Assembly: GCA_003647275.1 (NCBI GenBank)
Contig: QMMN01000016.1
Location: 1 to 43,520, forward strand
Direction of reading: 5' to 3'
Origin: Deltaproteobacteria bacterium
GTDB taxonomy: Bacteria > Desulfobacterota > Desulfobacteria > Desulfobacterales > C00003060
Length of the DNA: 43,520 nt
The first letter of the stretch is position 1, and every line of letters begins with the position of its first letter. Positions 25,851 to 34,295 of the stretch are shown here, one piece after another. The notes beneath the pieces are model-generated. The model searched no databases. It was not told the origin of the DNA and was given only the letters and a program-made list of their open reading frames with translations. Position numbers and translations under genes: made by a program.

Positions 25851-27269
25851 GTGGATCCAATACAGCAGAACCTGTTACGGAAACTTCCGGGCGTAGACCA
25901 TGTTCTTGAGTTGTGGGACAAGACACAGCCGGTGGAAGATGGTGTACCCAGAGCCGTGTTGGTACGGTCGATCCGCACCACCCTCGACCGACTTCGCACA
26001 AGGATCCTCGCTGGCGATGAACTTCTGGATGAGGCCCTGTTTTCAGACAGCCAACTTTTGCACCTGACCGAAGAGGCTGTGAAAAAAGCGATGGGCTTCA
26101 AGCTGAAGCGCGTGATTAATGCCACCGGCGTGGTCGTTCACACCAACCTGGGCCGCTCCTTGCTCCCCAAGCGTGTGGCCGAGCGTGTGGCCGAGATCTC
26201 GAGCCAGTATTCGAACCTTGAATTCGATCTGGAAAAAGGGGCACGGGGGTCCAGGTATAGCTGCGTAGAAGATATTTTGTGCGAGTTGAGTGGTGCTGAA
26301 GTTGCCATAGTGGTGAATAACAATGCCGGAGCGGTCTTTTTGTCTCTGGAAACCCTGGCAAAAGGAAAAGAGGTAATCGTTTCAAGGGGTGAGCTGGTGG
26401 AAATTGGAGGCTCATTCCGCATACCGGACGTGATGGCCCGAAGTGGTGCCAAGCTGGTTGAGGTAGGCACGACCAACCGGACTCATTTATCAGACTATGA
26501 AAGGGCAATTCGTGACGAGACAGCGCTTTTGCTCAAGGTCCATACCAGCAACTATAGCATGGTAGGTTTTACGGCTGAAGTGTCTCTTCAGGATCTGGTG
26601 GCCCTGGGAGCCAAGTATCACCTTCCTGTCATGAAAGATTTAGGCAGCGGCAACTTTGTTGATTTTTCAAAATACGACCTCATGAAAGAACCCACGGTTC
26701 AGGAGACCATAGCAGCTGGCGCCGATGTGGTTACCTTCAGCGGTGACAAGATGCTGGGAGGGCCCCAGGCAGGGATCATTGTTGGCAAAAAAGATGTTCT
26801 TGCGCGCATCAAGCAAAACCCCATCAACCGGGCCCTCAGAATCGATAAGATGACTTTGGCTGCCCTGGAAGCCACGCTGCACCTGTATCGTGATGAAACG
26901 CAAGCCATCTCTTCTATTCCCACACTTCGCATGCTGACCCTTCCTCCCACCCTGATCTCGAAAAAGGCAAGACGGCTCCAGAATCGATTAAAGAAACTGG
27001 GAAGTGACCGGCTGAAAACTGTTCTCATAAAGGGTTCATCCCGGGTGGGTGGGGGTGCCCTCCCCCTTCAGGAACTTCCTACCAAGTGCGTGGGTGTCAG
27101 GATAGAAGGCCTCTCAGCAAATCATATAGAACGCATCATGCGGGAAGCGACCCCGCCTATTATCGGGCGCATTGAAAACGATCTGTTTGTGATGGACGTG
27201 CGTACCGTTCAGGATGAAGAGCTTGCCATCATTGCATCAACATTCAAGAAGATTGTCGCGGAGGCGTAA
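25851..27269 (+). CDS. selA: L-seryl-tRNA(Sec) selenium transferase
   Basis: A 472-aa PLP enzyme that converts Ser-tRNA(Sec) to Sec-tRNA(Sec) with selenophosphate. The N-terminal QNLLRKLPGVDHVLE and INATGVVVHTNLGRS are typical, as is NNNAGAVFL. The PLP lysine is in TFSGDKMLGGPQAG (about K300), and the C-terminal region contains SRVGGGALP. I start at the GTG at 25851, which has GAGGGGGA upstream; a TTG 15 nt earlier would lie in front of that site. SelB, SelD and selC are not in the window. The next gene starts directly at its stop. Confidence 0.94.
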   Translation: MDPIQQNLLRKLPGVDHVLELWDKTQPVEDGVPRAVLVRSIRTTLDRLRTRILAGDELLDEALFSDSQLLHLTEEAVKKAMGFKLKRVINATGVVVHTNLGRSLLPKRVAERVAEISSQYSNLEFDLEKGARGSRYSCVEDILCELSGAEVAIVVNNNAGAVFLSLETLAKGKEVIVSRGELVEIGGSFRIPDVMARSGAKLVEVGTTNRTHLSDYERAIRDETALLLKVHTSNYSMVGFTAEVSLQDLVALGAKYHLPVMKDLGSGNFVDFSKYDLMKEPTVQETIAAGADVVTFSGDKMLGGPQAGIIVGKKDVLARIKQNPINRALRIDKMTLAALEATLHLYRDETQAISSIPTLRMLTLPPTLISKKARRLQNRLKKLGSDRLKTVLIKGSSRVGGGALPLQELPTKCVGVRIEGLSANHIERIMREATPPIIGRIENDLFVMDVRTVQDEELAIIASTFKKIVAEA

Positions 27270-28526
27270 GTGGAACAGCCTTTAGTTGGAGAAAACACCT
27301 TGAAAGAGGCCTTTCCGCAGATGCCAGTGGGTGAGGCATTCCATGATCTTTTTGAGTCATCTGTGGTATCAAGTGGCCAATCCGCTGTACTGATCATCCG
27401 TATTGACGATTTTGATAAGATGCTGGAACACCTTGGAAAAGATATTACATCAGACGTGGTTGTCAGGCTGGCACGCATTATAGATGGACTGAGCAAAACC
27501 AGGGCCATAAAGTGGGGGCGACTCGACCAGGAACAATTTGCATGTTTCTGTCCTGATATAGACGAGGCAAACGCCGTGCAATTGGCAAAGGAAATCCAGC
27601 GGCGTCTTGACCTCGTCGGCAAAGAGACCGTCTCGATTGGGGTGGCTGTATATCCCTTTTGGCCCTTCGAAAAAACGAGCATCCTGGCCAATGCCCAAAA
27701 GGCTCTGGATCATGCTGCCTTTTTTGGACCAAACACCGTGACACCATTTGATGCCGTTAGCTTGAACATCAGCGCTGACAAGCTGTATCAATACGGGGAC
27801 ATTGATGGGGCTATTCAGGAATTCAACAAAGCCCTGATAGTGGACCCTCAAAATGTGAATGTCCATAATAGTCTTGGCGTTTGTTACGGTGTTCAGGGCA
27901 AGTTCGACCTGGCTATTGACGCCTTTGAAACAGCCGCCCGCCTTGATCCAAAAGATGTGATGGCCACTTACAACCTTGGGCTTGCCCACCTTAAACAAGG
28001 AGATCGGGATAAGGCACTTGACCTGTTTCTGAAGGCCCACAGCCTTGACGGAAAGAATCCCGAGGTGGCCTATCAGATAGGCATGTGCTATCGAGAGATG
28101 GGCCGAACCGATGCGGCCCTTGAGTATTTCGAAAATGCGGCCAAGGGCTTGCCCAAAGCAGCACGCATGTTCCGAGCCCTGGGAGATTGTTATCTGGAAA
28201 AAGAGAGATTTCATGAGGCGGCCAAGGCCTATGAAAAGGCGATTAAACGGAAACCGACTGATGCAAAGAGCTTAAGTGCTCTTGGCCATCTTTACGGGGT
28301 TTTGGGTGAAAACATCGAAATCGCCATTGTCTTGTGTCGAGAGAGTACCACCATTGATCCAAATAATGGGCTCTATCGATACCGACTGGGCAAACTTTAC
28401 TTTCAAGCAAAGAACTATGAGAAGGCCCTGGAGCAGTTCAAGATGGCAGCGGAGCTTGGCGAGGATTGCAGCAAACGCATACGAGAGGCAGAGGACGCCA
28501 TGGAGCTGTCGGTTGACAAGGCATAG
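27270..28526 (+). CDS. Degenerate GGDEF domain plus TPR repeats
   Basis: A 418-aa soluble protein. Residues about 35-170 have the GGDEF-domain fold pattern (AVLIIRIDDFDKMLEHLG..., SIGVAVYPF) but the active-site loop reads RLDQEQF (84-90) instead of GGDEF, so cyclase activity is not expected. From about 175 there are around seven TPR repeats (for example YQYGDIDGAIQEFNKALIVDP). It may be a c-di-GMP-independent scaffold. It starts with GTG right after the selA stop, with GGAGG inside the selA end, so it is coupled to selA though no functional link is known. Confidence 0.8.
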   Translation: MEQPLVGENTLKEAFPQMPVGEAFHDLFESSVVSSGQSAVLIIRIDDFDKMLEHLGKDITSDVVVRLARIIDGLSKTRAIKWGRLDQEQFACFCPDIDEANAVQLAKEIQRRLDLVGKETVSIGVAVYPFWPFEKTSILANAQKALDHAAFFGPNTVTPFDAVSLNISADKLYQYGDIDGAIQEFNKALIVDPQNVNVHNSLGVCYGVQGKFDLAIDAFETAARLDPKDVMATYNLGLAHLKQGDRDKALDLFLKAHSLDGKNPEVAYQIGMCYREMGRTDAALEYFENAAKGLPKAARMFRALGDCYLEKERFHEAAKAYEKAIKRKPTDAKSLSALGHLYGVLGENIEIAIVLCRESTTIDPNNGLYRYRLGKLYFQAKNYEKALEQFKMAAELGEDCSKRIREAEDAMELSVDKA

Positions 28527-28577
28527 TTGATGTTATAGGTGGATACACGCCCTCAAATTTGATGGTAAACGACTTCT

Positions 28578-29165
28578 ATGAAAGATATTGTTTTAAGAGC
28601 GCTTGAAGAAAGTATTCGAGTCAAGGAACGCTTCATCAAAGAGAACATGGAGGGGCTTCTCACAGTAGCTCAACGTCTGGCGACATGCTTTGCGGCCGGC
28701 TATAAGTTGTTGATCTTTGGCAATGGAGGCAGCGCCGCCGATGCCCAGCACATTGCGGCAGAATTTGTCAACCGTTTTACTGTGGAGCGTAAACCCCTGC
28801 CAGCACTCGCTCTCACCACCGACACCTCTATCTTGACCAGTATCGCCAATGATTATTCTTTCGACGAGGTCTTTTCCAAACAAATCAAGGCCCTTGGAAG
28901 AAAGGACGATATAGCTTGGGGAATCAGCACCAGTGGCAACTCCAAAAATGTACTTCTTGCTGTGGAAACGGCCCGCAAGATGGGCCTTTACACCCTGGGT
29001 CTGACAGGATGCAATGGCGGTAAATTGAGTCATTGTTGCGACCTTGCTTTGATTGTGGATTCCCAGGCAACTCCACGTATCCAGGAAACCCATATAATCG
29101 TTGGACATATTCTTTGCGACCTCGTGGACCGAATCCTTTTCCCTGAAAGTTTCATGGCAACTTAA
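28578..29165 (+). CDS. gmhA: D-sedoheptulose 7-phosphate isomerase
   Basis: A 195-aa SIS-domain enzyme making D-glycero-D-manno-heptose 7-phosphate, the first step to LPS inner-core heptose. Family hallmarks are FGNGGSAADAQHIAAEFVNRF, DTSILTSIANDY, the phosphate loop GISTSGNSKNV and the C-terminal IQETHIIVGHILCDLVD. The ATG at 28578 lacks a clear Shine-Dalgarno. The GHMP kinase at 9.2-10.2 kb could be the following kinase, but no linked heptose genes are present here. Confidence 0.92.
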   Translation: MKDIVLRALEESIRVKERFIKENMEGLLTVAQRLATCFAAGYKLLIFGNGGSAADAQHIAAEFVNRFTVERKPLPALALTTDTSILTSIANDYSFDEVFSKQIKALGRKDDIAWGISTSGNSKNVLLAVETARKMGLYTLGLTGCNGGKLSHCCDLALIVDSQATPRIQETHIIVGHILCDLVDRILFPESFMAT

Positions 29166-29252
29166 TTGAGGTGCAAAAGGAAAAAAGGATTTAGGGCAAG
29201 GACTCTGAAGCTCTGTGAGCCCTGTGAGAAATAATTCTCTGTGTTGATTCCC

Positions 29253-30212
29253 ATGGATAAACCTTTTAAACCCATAAATCTGACCGCCTTAAAAACCTAT
29301 CCCCTAGCATCCCGGAAAAGCAAGGTGGACAGGGCGGATTTTGCTCATCCATGGAACCCAGGAGGGGCGCTGACAGATTTTTTGGAGCGACTCCCGGATA
29401 TCCTGGCAGCCAGGAATCTTAAGGCAGTCGCTACAGCTATTGCAAAGGCCCATAGGAGTGGAAAGAATGTGATCCTGGGCATGGGTGCCCACGTCATTAA
29501 GGTAGGCCTCAACCCGATTGTGACTGATCTCATGGCGCGTGGCGTTATCACCGCCCTTGCCATGAACGGAGCAGGCATCATACACGACCTTGAGCTCGCC
29601 ATGATCGGCAGGACCTCTGAAGATGTCCTTGAGGGCTTGGGACATGGCGCCTTTGGCATGGCAAAGGAGACGGCAGATTTCTTAAACCGTGCCATCTCCA
29701 AAGCCGGAAATGAGAATTTAGGGCTCGGTCAAGCTGTAGGACGTGCGATCATCAAAGAAAACCTCCCTTTTGGCCAAGACAGCATCCTGGCAACTGCGGC
29801 ACGACTTCAGGTGCCTGCAACCGTCCACGTGGCCATAGGGACCGACATTATTCACATCCATCCCGGATTCGACCCTGAGGCCGCTGGAAAGGCAAGCCAT
29901 CTCGATTTCAGGCGATTTGCCTCAGTGGTCGCAGCACTGGAGGATGGGGTGTATATGAATGTCGGCTCTGCCGTAATCCTGCCCGAAGTCTTTTTAAAAG
30001 CACTGACCCTGGCACGGAACGTGGGGCACAAGGTAGAGCGGTTTACGACCGTGAATATGGATTTTATCCAGCACTACCGCCCGACCACGAATGTCGTCCG
30101 ACGACCCACGAGCATGGGCGGTAAAGGTTATACGCTTATCGGTCACCATGAAATTATGTTTCCCATCCTTGCAGCAGCCGTGATTGAGAAAATCGACCGG
30201 TCTGCCCGTTGA
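29253..30212 (+). CDS. Deoxyhypusine-synthase-like protein
   Basis: A 319-aa protein. The blocks VGLNPIVTDLMARGVITALAMNGAGIIHDLELA and GHHEIMFPILAAAVIEK resemble the NAD-binding and C-terminal (A-D-A-S-LVFPLLVAE) regions of deoxyhypusine synthases, and a lysine in MGGKGYTL sits where the catalytic lysine would be expected. Bacteria lack hypusine; their DHS-like proteins act on polyamines or are uncharacterised. The assignment is from pattern similarity and needs a profile search. I prefer the ATG at 29253 over a TTG at 29241. It follows gmhA by 87 nt. Confidence 0.55.
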   Translation: MDKPFKPINLTALKTYPLASRKSKVDRADFAHPWNPGGALTDFLERLPDILAARNLKAVATAIAKAHRSGKNVILGMGAHVIKVGLNPIVTDLMARGVITALAMNGAGIIHDLELAMIGRTSEDVLEGLGHGAFGMAKETADFLNRAISKAGNENLGLGQAVGRAIIKENLPFGQDSILATAARLQVPATVHVAIGTDIIHIHPGFDPEAAGKASHLDFRRFASVVAALEDGVYMNVGSAVILPEVFLKALTLARNVGHKVERFTTVNMDFIQHYRPTTNVVRRPTSMGGKGYTLIGHHEIMFPILAAAVIEKIDRSAR

Positions 30213-30238
30213 GGATAATGTCAGTCGTCCGTTGAGTG

Positions 30239-30256
30239 GGCCTGGACAAACAGGCC
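30239..30256 (+). terminator. Hairpin between the DHS-like gene and the zinc-ribbon gene
   Basis: GGCCTG-gacaaa-CAGGCC followed by ATATCGTTTTATATTG, 27 nt after the stop of the DHS-like gene. The T-rich tail is interrupted, so termination may be partial. Confidence 0.4.
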
Positions 30257-30309
30257 ATATCGTTTTATATTGTGTAAAAAGAATCGTATCTTTGTGAGGA
30301 AACAACAAA

Positions 30310-30525
30310 ATGCCTATCTTTGAATATCACTGTATGAAATGTAACAAGGATTTCGAGGTCCTGGTCCTTGGAAATCAGAAAATCACTTGCCCCGCCTGCA
30401 ACGGCAAGAAGGTCAAAAAGCTTCTCTCTGCTTTTAGTCATAAGAGTGATGGTCAGTTCTCGAGTTCCAAGGGATCTGCTTGTACCTCCTGTAGCGCCTC
30501 AAGCTGCAGCACCTGTGGCCATTAA
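30310..30525 (+). CDS. FmdB-type zinc ribbon protein
   Basis: A 71-aa protein starting MPIFEYHCMKCNKDFEVLV, the usual opening of the FmdB/CxxC_CXXC_SSSS family. Two CxxC pairs (CMKC and CPAC) would bind one zinc. A Ser/Cys-rich tail ends in CSTCGH with further Cys pairs. The family is called a putative regulatory protein but no function is established. GTGAGGAAAC precedes the ATG. It lies just ahead of the structured hemC leader. Confidence 0.85.
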   Translation: MPIFEYHCMKCNKDFEVLVLGNQKITCPACNGKKVKKLLSAFSHKSDGQFSSSKGSACTSCSASSCSTCGH

Positions 30526-30540
30526 CAAGCAAAGGTTCAG

Positions 30541-30647
30541 GGGATAAGGAAAGCCGCTGAACATAGGCCTCCAGCCATTTCCACCAATGATAACTGGATA
30601 CCGCCTAAAGGCATTGGAGACCGAAGAGAAGCGGCTTTCCTTATCCC
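30541..30647 (+). promoter_or_regulatory. Perfect 18-bp inverted repeat with folded insert ahead of hemC
   Basis: GGGATAAGGAAAGCCGCT (30541-30558) is exactly complementary to 30630-30647. The 71-nt insert folds further: TAGGC (30566-30570) pairs with GCCTA (30603-30607), enclosing CCAG/CTGG. The element ends 27 nt before the hemC ATG, which has no Shine-Dalgarno. It could be a cis-acting RNA controlling hemC, or a small inverted-repeat insertion. I do not match it to a known riboswitch. Confidence 0.6.
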
Positions 30648-30674
30648 AAATGATTATTAACTATTACATTGACA

Positions 30675-31616
30675 ATGAATATCATCAGAATTGGCACACG
30701 GGGAAGCCCCCTTGCCGTATGGCAGGCAGAGTGGGTCCGCTCCCGACTTCTTGCTCTCCATCCCCAATATGAATCCGAACTGGTCAAGATCAAAACCAAA
30801 GGGGACAAGATTACTGATGTCCCCCTTGCACAGGTCGGGGGGAAGGGACTCTTTGTAAAGGAGATTGAAACAGCCCTGTTAGAAGGCCGGATCGACCTTG
30901 CCGTCCACAGCATGAAGGATATGCCGGCTGAGATCCCGCCAGGGCTTTGCATTGGCACCGTGCCCGAACGGGAAAATCCGCTGGATGTTCTGATTTCAAG
31001 GAACGGCCACTCATTTGAAGACCTGCCAAACGGTGCTCGCCTTGGAAGTAGCAGCCTCAGACGCGGAGCCCAGGTTCGGCATGTCAGACCGGACATCACA
31101 GTGCACCCCTTGAGAGGCAACCTCGAGACCCGGATACGAAAACTGGAAACAGAGGGTCTGGATGCCATCATCGTGGCAGCAGCCGGTGTCAAAAGGCTTG
31201 GACTGGAAGCCTGCATTACAGAATATCTTCCCGAAGCCATTATACTTCCTGCCATCGGACAGGGAGCACTGGCAATTGAGGTGAGAGAAGATGATGAGTC
31301 GACTCAGCGTCTTATCGCACCCATGGACCATAGGGAAACACGCCTGGCCGTGGAAAGCGAACGGGCTTTTCTGGGCCGGCTTGAGGGTGGCTGTCAGGTC
31401 CCTATCGCTGCCCGGGCAAAAGTCGTTGGGGACGAGCTTGAAATCACAGGTCTTGTGGCCGAAGTGGATGGTTCTGTTCTCCTTCGCGAGGCGATCACAG
31501 GGCCTGTAGACCAACATAAAAAGCTCGGGGTGGAACTGGCTAACCAGCTGCTTGAAAGGGGCGGCAGAAAAATCCTGGAGGACATCCTGGGCAGAGCTGT
31601 GCAGGATTTGGCGTAA
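30675..31616 (+). CDS. hemC: Hydroxymethylbilane synthase
   Basis: A 313-aa enzyme polymerising four porphobilinogens to hydroxymethylbilane. It has the N-terminal RIGTRGSPLAVWQAEWV, the active-site KDMPAEIPPGL (preceded by DLAVHSM), LGSSSLRRGAQ, and the dipyrromethane-cofactor cysteine in LEGGCQVPIAA. I use the ATG at 30675; a TTG two codons earlier is possible. Neither has a good ribosome binding site, which is notable given the structured element just upstream. It is followed closely by the CobA-HemD fusion, whose substrate is its product. Confidence 0.95.
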   Translation: MNIIRIGTRGSPLAVWQAEWVRSRLLALHPQYESELVKIKTKGDKITDVPLAQVGGKGLFVKEIETALLEGRIDLAVHSMKDMPAEIPPGLCIGTVPERENPLDVLISRNGHSFEDLPNGARLGSSSLRRGAQVRHVRPDITVHPLRGNLETRIRKLETEGLDAIIVAAAGVKRLGLEACITEYLPEAIILPAIGQGALAIEVREDDESTQRLIAPMDHRETRLAVESERAFLGRLEGGCQVPIAARAKVVGDELEITGLVAEVDGSVLLREAITGPVDQHKKLGVELANQLLERGGRKILEDILGRAVQDLA

Positions 31617-31650
31617 TAGCTTGCCCCATGAACGGATACGATTTGGCAAC

Positions 31651-33171
31651 ATGAAACAGGGGAAAGTCTATCTGGTTGGTGCCGGGCCTGGCGACCCGGA
31701 TCTCATCACCGTCAGGGGCGCAGAGTGCCTGAAACGGGCGGACGTGGTGATCTATGATTTCCTGGCAGCCCCCAAGCTCCTGAAATATGTACGAGAAAGT
31801 GCTGAAACCATCTACGTTGGCAAGAAGGGCGGCGATCACACCCTTCCTCAGGATAAGATCAACGAACTGATCGTGGCAAAGGCAAAGCAAGGCCATATGG
31901 TGGTGCGTCTCAAGGGGGGAGATCCTTTCATCTTTGGTCGAGGTGGCGAAGAGGCCGAACTGCTGGCCAAAGCAGGGATCCCTTTTGAGATCGTGCCTGG
32001 CGTGACCTCGGCCGTAGCTGCACCGGCCTATGCCGGCATACCCCTCACCCATCGTCAATACACGAGCAGCGTGGCCTTTGTCACCGGCCATGAAGACCCC
32101 ACTAAAGCGCACTCCTCGATCGACTGGTCCAAGCTTGCCACCGGCGTGGGTACCCTGGTCTTTTTGATGGGCGTCAAAAACCTCCCCGGTATTACAGAAC
32201 AACTCATGGCAGCAGGCCGTGACCCGAAAACCCCAGTGGCCCTGATACGCTGGGGGACCACCTCTCAGCAAACTACGGTGGTGGGAACCCTTGACGATAT
32301 CGTGGCGCAGGTGGAAGCCGTCGGTCTTAAACCACCAGCCATTATTGTTGTGGGTGAGGTAATTAAACTCAGGGACATCTTGAACTGGTTTGAAAAAAGG
32401 CCCCTTTTTGGCCGTACCGTGGTGGTCACAAGGGCACGAGCCCAGGCAAGCGAACTGGTAGAACGGCTTTCAGACCTGGGAGCCGAGTGCCTGGAATGCC
32501 CCACTATCAAGGTTGTACCTCCAGAGGACTGGCGCCCCCTGGATACGGCCATAGATAACATTGGCACCTATGACTGGCTCGTTTTCACCAGCGTGAACGG
32601 GGTCTGTTTTTTCTTTGAGCGTCTCTATGCAAAAGGCAAGGACGTGCGCGCCCTAAGGGACGTTCGCACAGCAGCCATCGGTCCGGCCACGGCAAAGCGG
32701 TTGCAGGATTTCGGCCTCAAGTGTGATATTATCCCGGAGACCTATCAGGCCGAATCGATCGTAGAAGCCTTTAAAAATGAGCCTATGAATGGAAAGAAGG
32801 TGCTACTACCCCGAGCCAAGGAAGCGCGACCTGTCCTCCCCGTAGAACTCCGGGAAATGGGTGCCGTTGTGGATGAAATCGCTGCCTATCAGACCGAGCA
32901 GGCAAGCGAAAACGTTGACGTGCTGATCAAGCGCTTGGAAGAAGGCGCCATCGATCTCCTGACTTTCACCAGTTCCTCTACAGTCAGAAACTTCAAGGCC
33001 CTCCTGCCACCTGAAAAGTTTGAAAGCTTAATTCAAGGGGTCACTGTTGCCAGCATCGGCCCGATTACGGCAGACACCGCTAGAAAACTCGGATTCAAGG
33101 TCGATATTATAGCCAAGGATTACACCATCGGCGGCCTGGGCCAAGCCATCCTCCAACATTATGGTCGATAA
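31651..33171 (+). CDS. Fused uroporphyrinogen-III C-methyltransferase and uroporphyrinogen-III synthase
   Basis: A 506-aa bifunctional CobA-HemD. Residues 1 to about 245 form a SAM methyltransferase (VYLVGAGPGDPDLITVRG, LKGGDPFIFGRGGEEAE, GIPLTHR) that makes precorrin-2. Residues about 250-506 form HemD (FGRTVVVTRARAQASELVERL, FTSVNGV, LTFTSSSTVRNF, SIGPITADTARKLG), which cyclises hydroxymethylbilane. Such fusions are frequent in anaerobes making siroheme and B12. I start at the ATG at 31651; the frame is open further upstream but overlaps hemC. A degraded copy of its last 28 codons occurs at 36.9 kb. Confidence 0.93.
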   Translation: MKQGKVYLVGAGPGDPDLITVRGAECLKRADVVIYDFLAAPKLLKYVRESAETIYVGKKGGDHTLPQDKINELIVAKAKQGHMVVRLKGGDPFIFGRGGEEAELLAKAGIPFEIVPGVTSAVAAPAYAGIPLTHRQYTSSVAFVTGHEDPTKAHSSIDWSKLATGVGTLVFLMGVKNLPGITEQLMAAGRDPKTPVALIRWGTTSQQTTVVGTLDDIVAQVEAVGLKPPAIIVVGEVIKLRDILNWFEKRPLFGRTVVVTRARAQASELVERLSDLGAECLECPTIKVVPPEDWRPLDTAIDNIGTYDWLVFTSVNGVCFFFERLYAKGKDVRALRDVRTAAIGPATAKRLQDFGLKCDIIPETYQAESIVEAFKNEPMNGKKVLLPRAKEARPVLPVELREMGAVVDEIAAYQTEQASENVDVLIKRLEEGAIDLLTFTSSSTVRNFKALLPPEKFESLIQGVTVASIGPITADTARKLGFKVDIIAKDYTIGGLGQAILQHYGR

Positions 33172-33213
33172 TCCCTTCCATCTCCAAAATTTCTCCACAA
33201 AACACGAATATCG

Positions 33214-33249
33214 CCGTAAGGTAGTATCAAACCGTAAGGTAGTATCAAA
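33214..33249. repeat. Two perfect 18-bp tandem repeats
   Basis: The unit CCGTAAGGTAGTATCAAA occurs twice back to back (33214-33231 and 33232-33249) between cobA-hemD and the histidine kinase gene, 35 bp ahead of the kinase ATG. It could be a duplicated regulator site or a slippage product. Confidence 0.7.
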
Positions 33250-33284
33250 TGATCTGCTCTTAAGACCAACAGGGGGGCGTTCTA

Positions 33285-34295
33285 ATGGAGAAAAAGCCAA
33301 CCTATGAAGGATTGGAACAAAGGGTCAAGGAACTAGAAAAAGAAGCTCTTGAGCGCAAGCGGGCAGAGGAGGCGCCGCGGGAAACTACTCGCCGACTGCA
33401 AGTTGCTTATGACCAATCCATCATCTATGCACAGCAGCTCAATGAAGAAATCGCTGAACGAAAGCGGGCAGAGGAGGCGCTGCAAAAGGCTTATGATGAG
33501 CTGGAACAGCGTGTTGAAGTGCGCACCGCTGAGCTGGCCAAGACAACCGAACAATTGGATCTGGAACTCACCGAGCGTAAGCGGGCTGAACAGCATATTC
33601 GTACCCTCAGCCAACAACTTATAAAGGTGCAAGAAAGTGAACGGCAAAGGCTTTCTCGTGACTTGCATGACTATTTAGCCCAAGACCTTTCCACACTGAA
33701 AATTGGCCTTGACACCCTTTTTGATAATCAGTCAGAAGCACCTCCTGAGACGAGGCAAAGGGTTTCAGAACTGTCCAAAACACTTCAGGGAACCATCATA
33801 GCTGTCCGGGATCTGGCATATGATTTACGTCCCCTCGGTCTAGATCAACTGGGGCTGCTCCGGACCGTTTTTCAGTATTGCGAGGATTTTTCTGATAAGA
33901 GTGGACTAAGCGTTGACTTCTATTCCGCCGGCATGGATGACTTAAGACTCGATTTTGATACTGAAATCAATGTGTACCGCTTGATTCAAGAGGCTCTCAA
34001 CAACATCAAGAGACATGCTGAGGCCAGCCATGTGACTATCAGGCTGGTTGCATCTTTCCCTAACATCATCCTTCGCATTGAAGATGATGGCAAAGGTTTT
34101 GATGTGAAAAACCAGTTAGTCACAGCATTGAATGAAAAACGGATGGGAGTTCGGAGCATGGAGGAAAGGGTTGCCCTGCTTCAAGGGAAAATGAGGATTC
34201 AATCACGTCCAACGGAAGGCACAAGAATTCTGATAGAGGTTCCCTATAAAAAGGAGAAAAAGAGTGGTTCAAAAGAAGAGCATATTGATCATTGA
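33285..34295 (+). CDS. NarL/DegS-type sensor histidine kinase without a recognisable sensor domain
   Basis: A 336-aa cytosolic kinase. Residues 1-115 are a long coiled coil with three ERKRAE units (about 23, 58 and 97), the linker sequence usually found after PAS domains, but no PAS domain is present. The HisKA_3 dimerisation region follows, with the phospho-acceptor H128 in SRDLHDYLAQDL, then the ATPase domain (LIQEALNNIKRHAEA, IEDDGKGF, MGVRSMEERV). It overlaps the following response regulator gene by 32 nt. GGGGGG lies ahead of the ATG. Confidence 0.88.
   Translation: MEKKPTYEGLEQRVKELEKEALERKRAEEAPRETTRRLQVAYDQSIIYAQQLNEEIAERKRAEEALQKAYDELEQRVEVRTAELAKTTEQLDLELTERKRAEQHIRTLSQQLIKVQESERQRLSRDLHDYLAQDLSTLKIGLDTLFDNQSEAPPETRQRVSELSKTLQGTIIAVRDLAYDLRPLGLDQLGLLRTVFQYCEDFSDKSGLSVDFYSAGMDDLRLDFDTEINVYRLIQEALNNIKRHAEASHVTIRLVASFPNIILRIEDDGKGFDVKNQLVTALNEKRMGVRSMEERVALLQGKMRIQSRPTEGTRILIEVPYKKEKKSGSKEEHIDH

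Noticed and set aside
31552-31650. N-terminal extension of the CobA-HemD frame
   Set aside because: It overlaps hemC, has no family similarity, and the protein begins normally at MKQGKVYLVGAGPG.
33214-33249. Tandem 18-mers as the start of a CRISPR array
   Set aside because: The units are directly adjacent without spacers and there are only two; no cas gene is present.
33028-33300. Minus-strand open frame over the cobA-hemD end and the tandem repeat
   Set aside because: It is antisense to well-recognised coding sequence and its only repeated peptide comes from the 18-bp tandem repeat.
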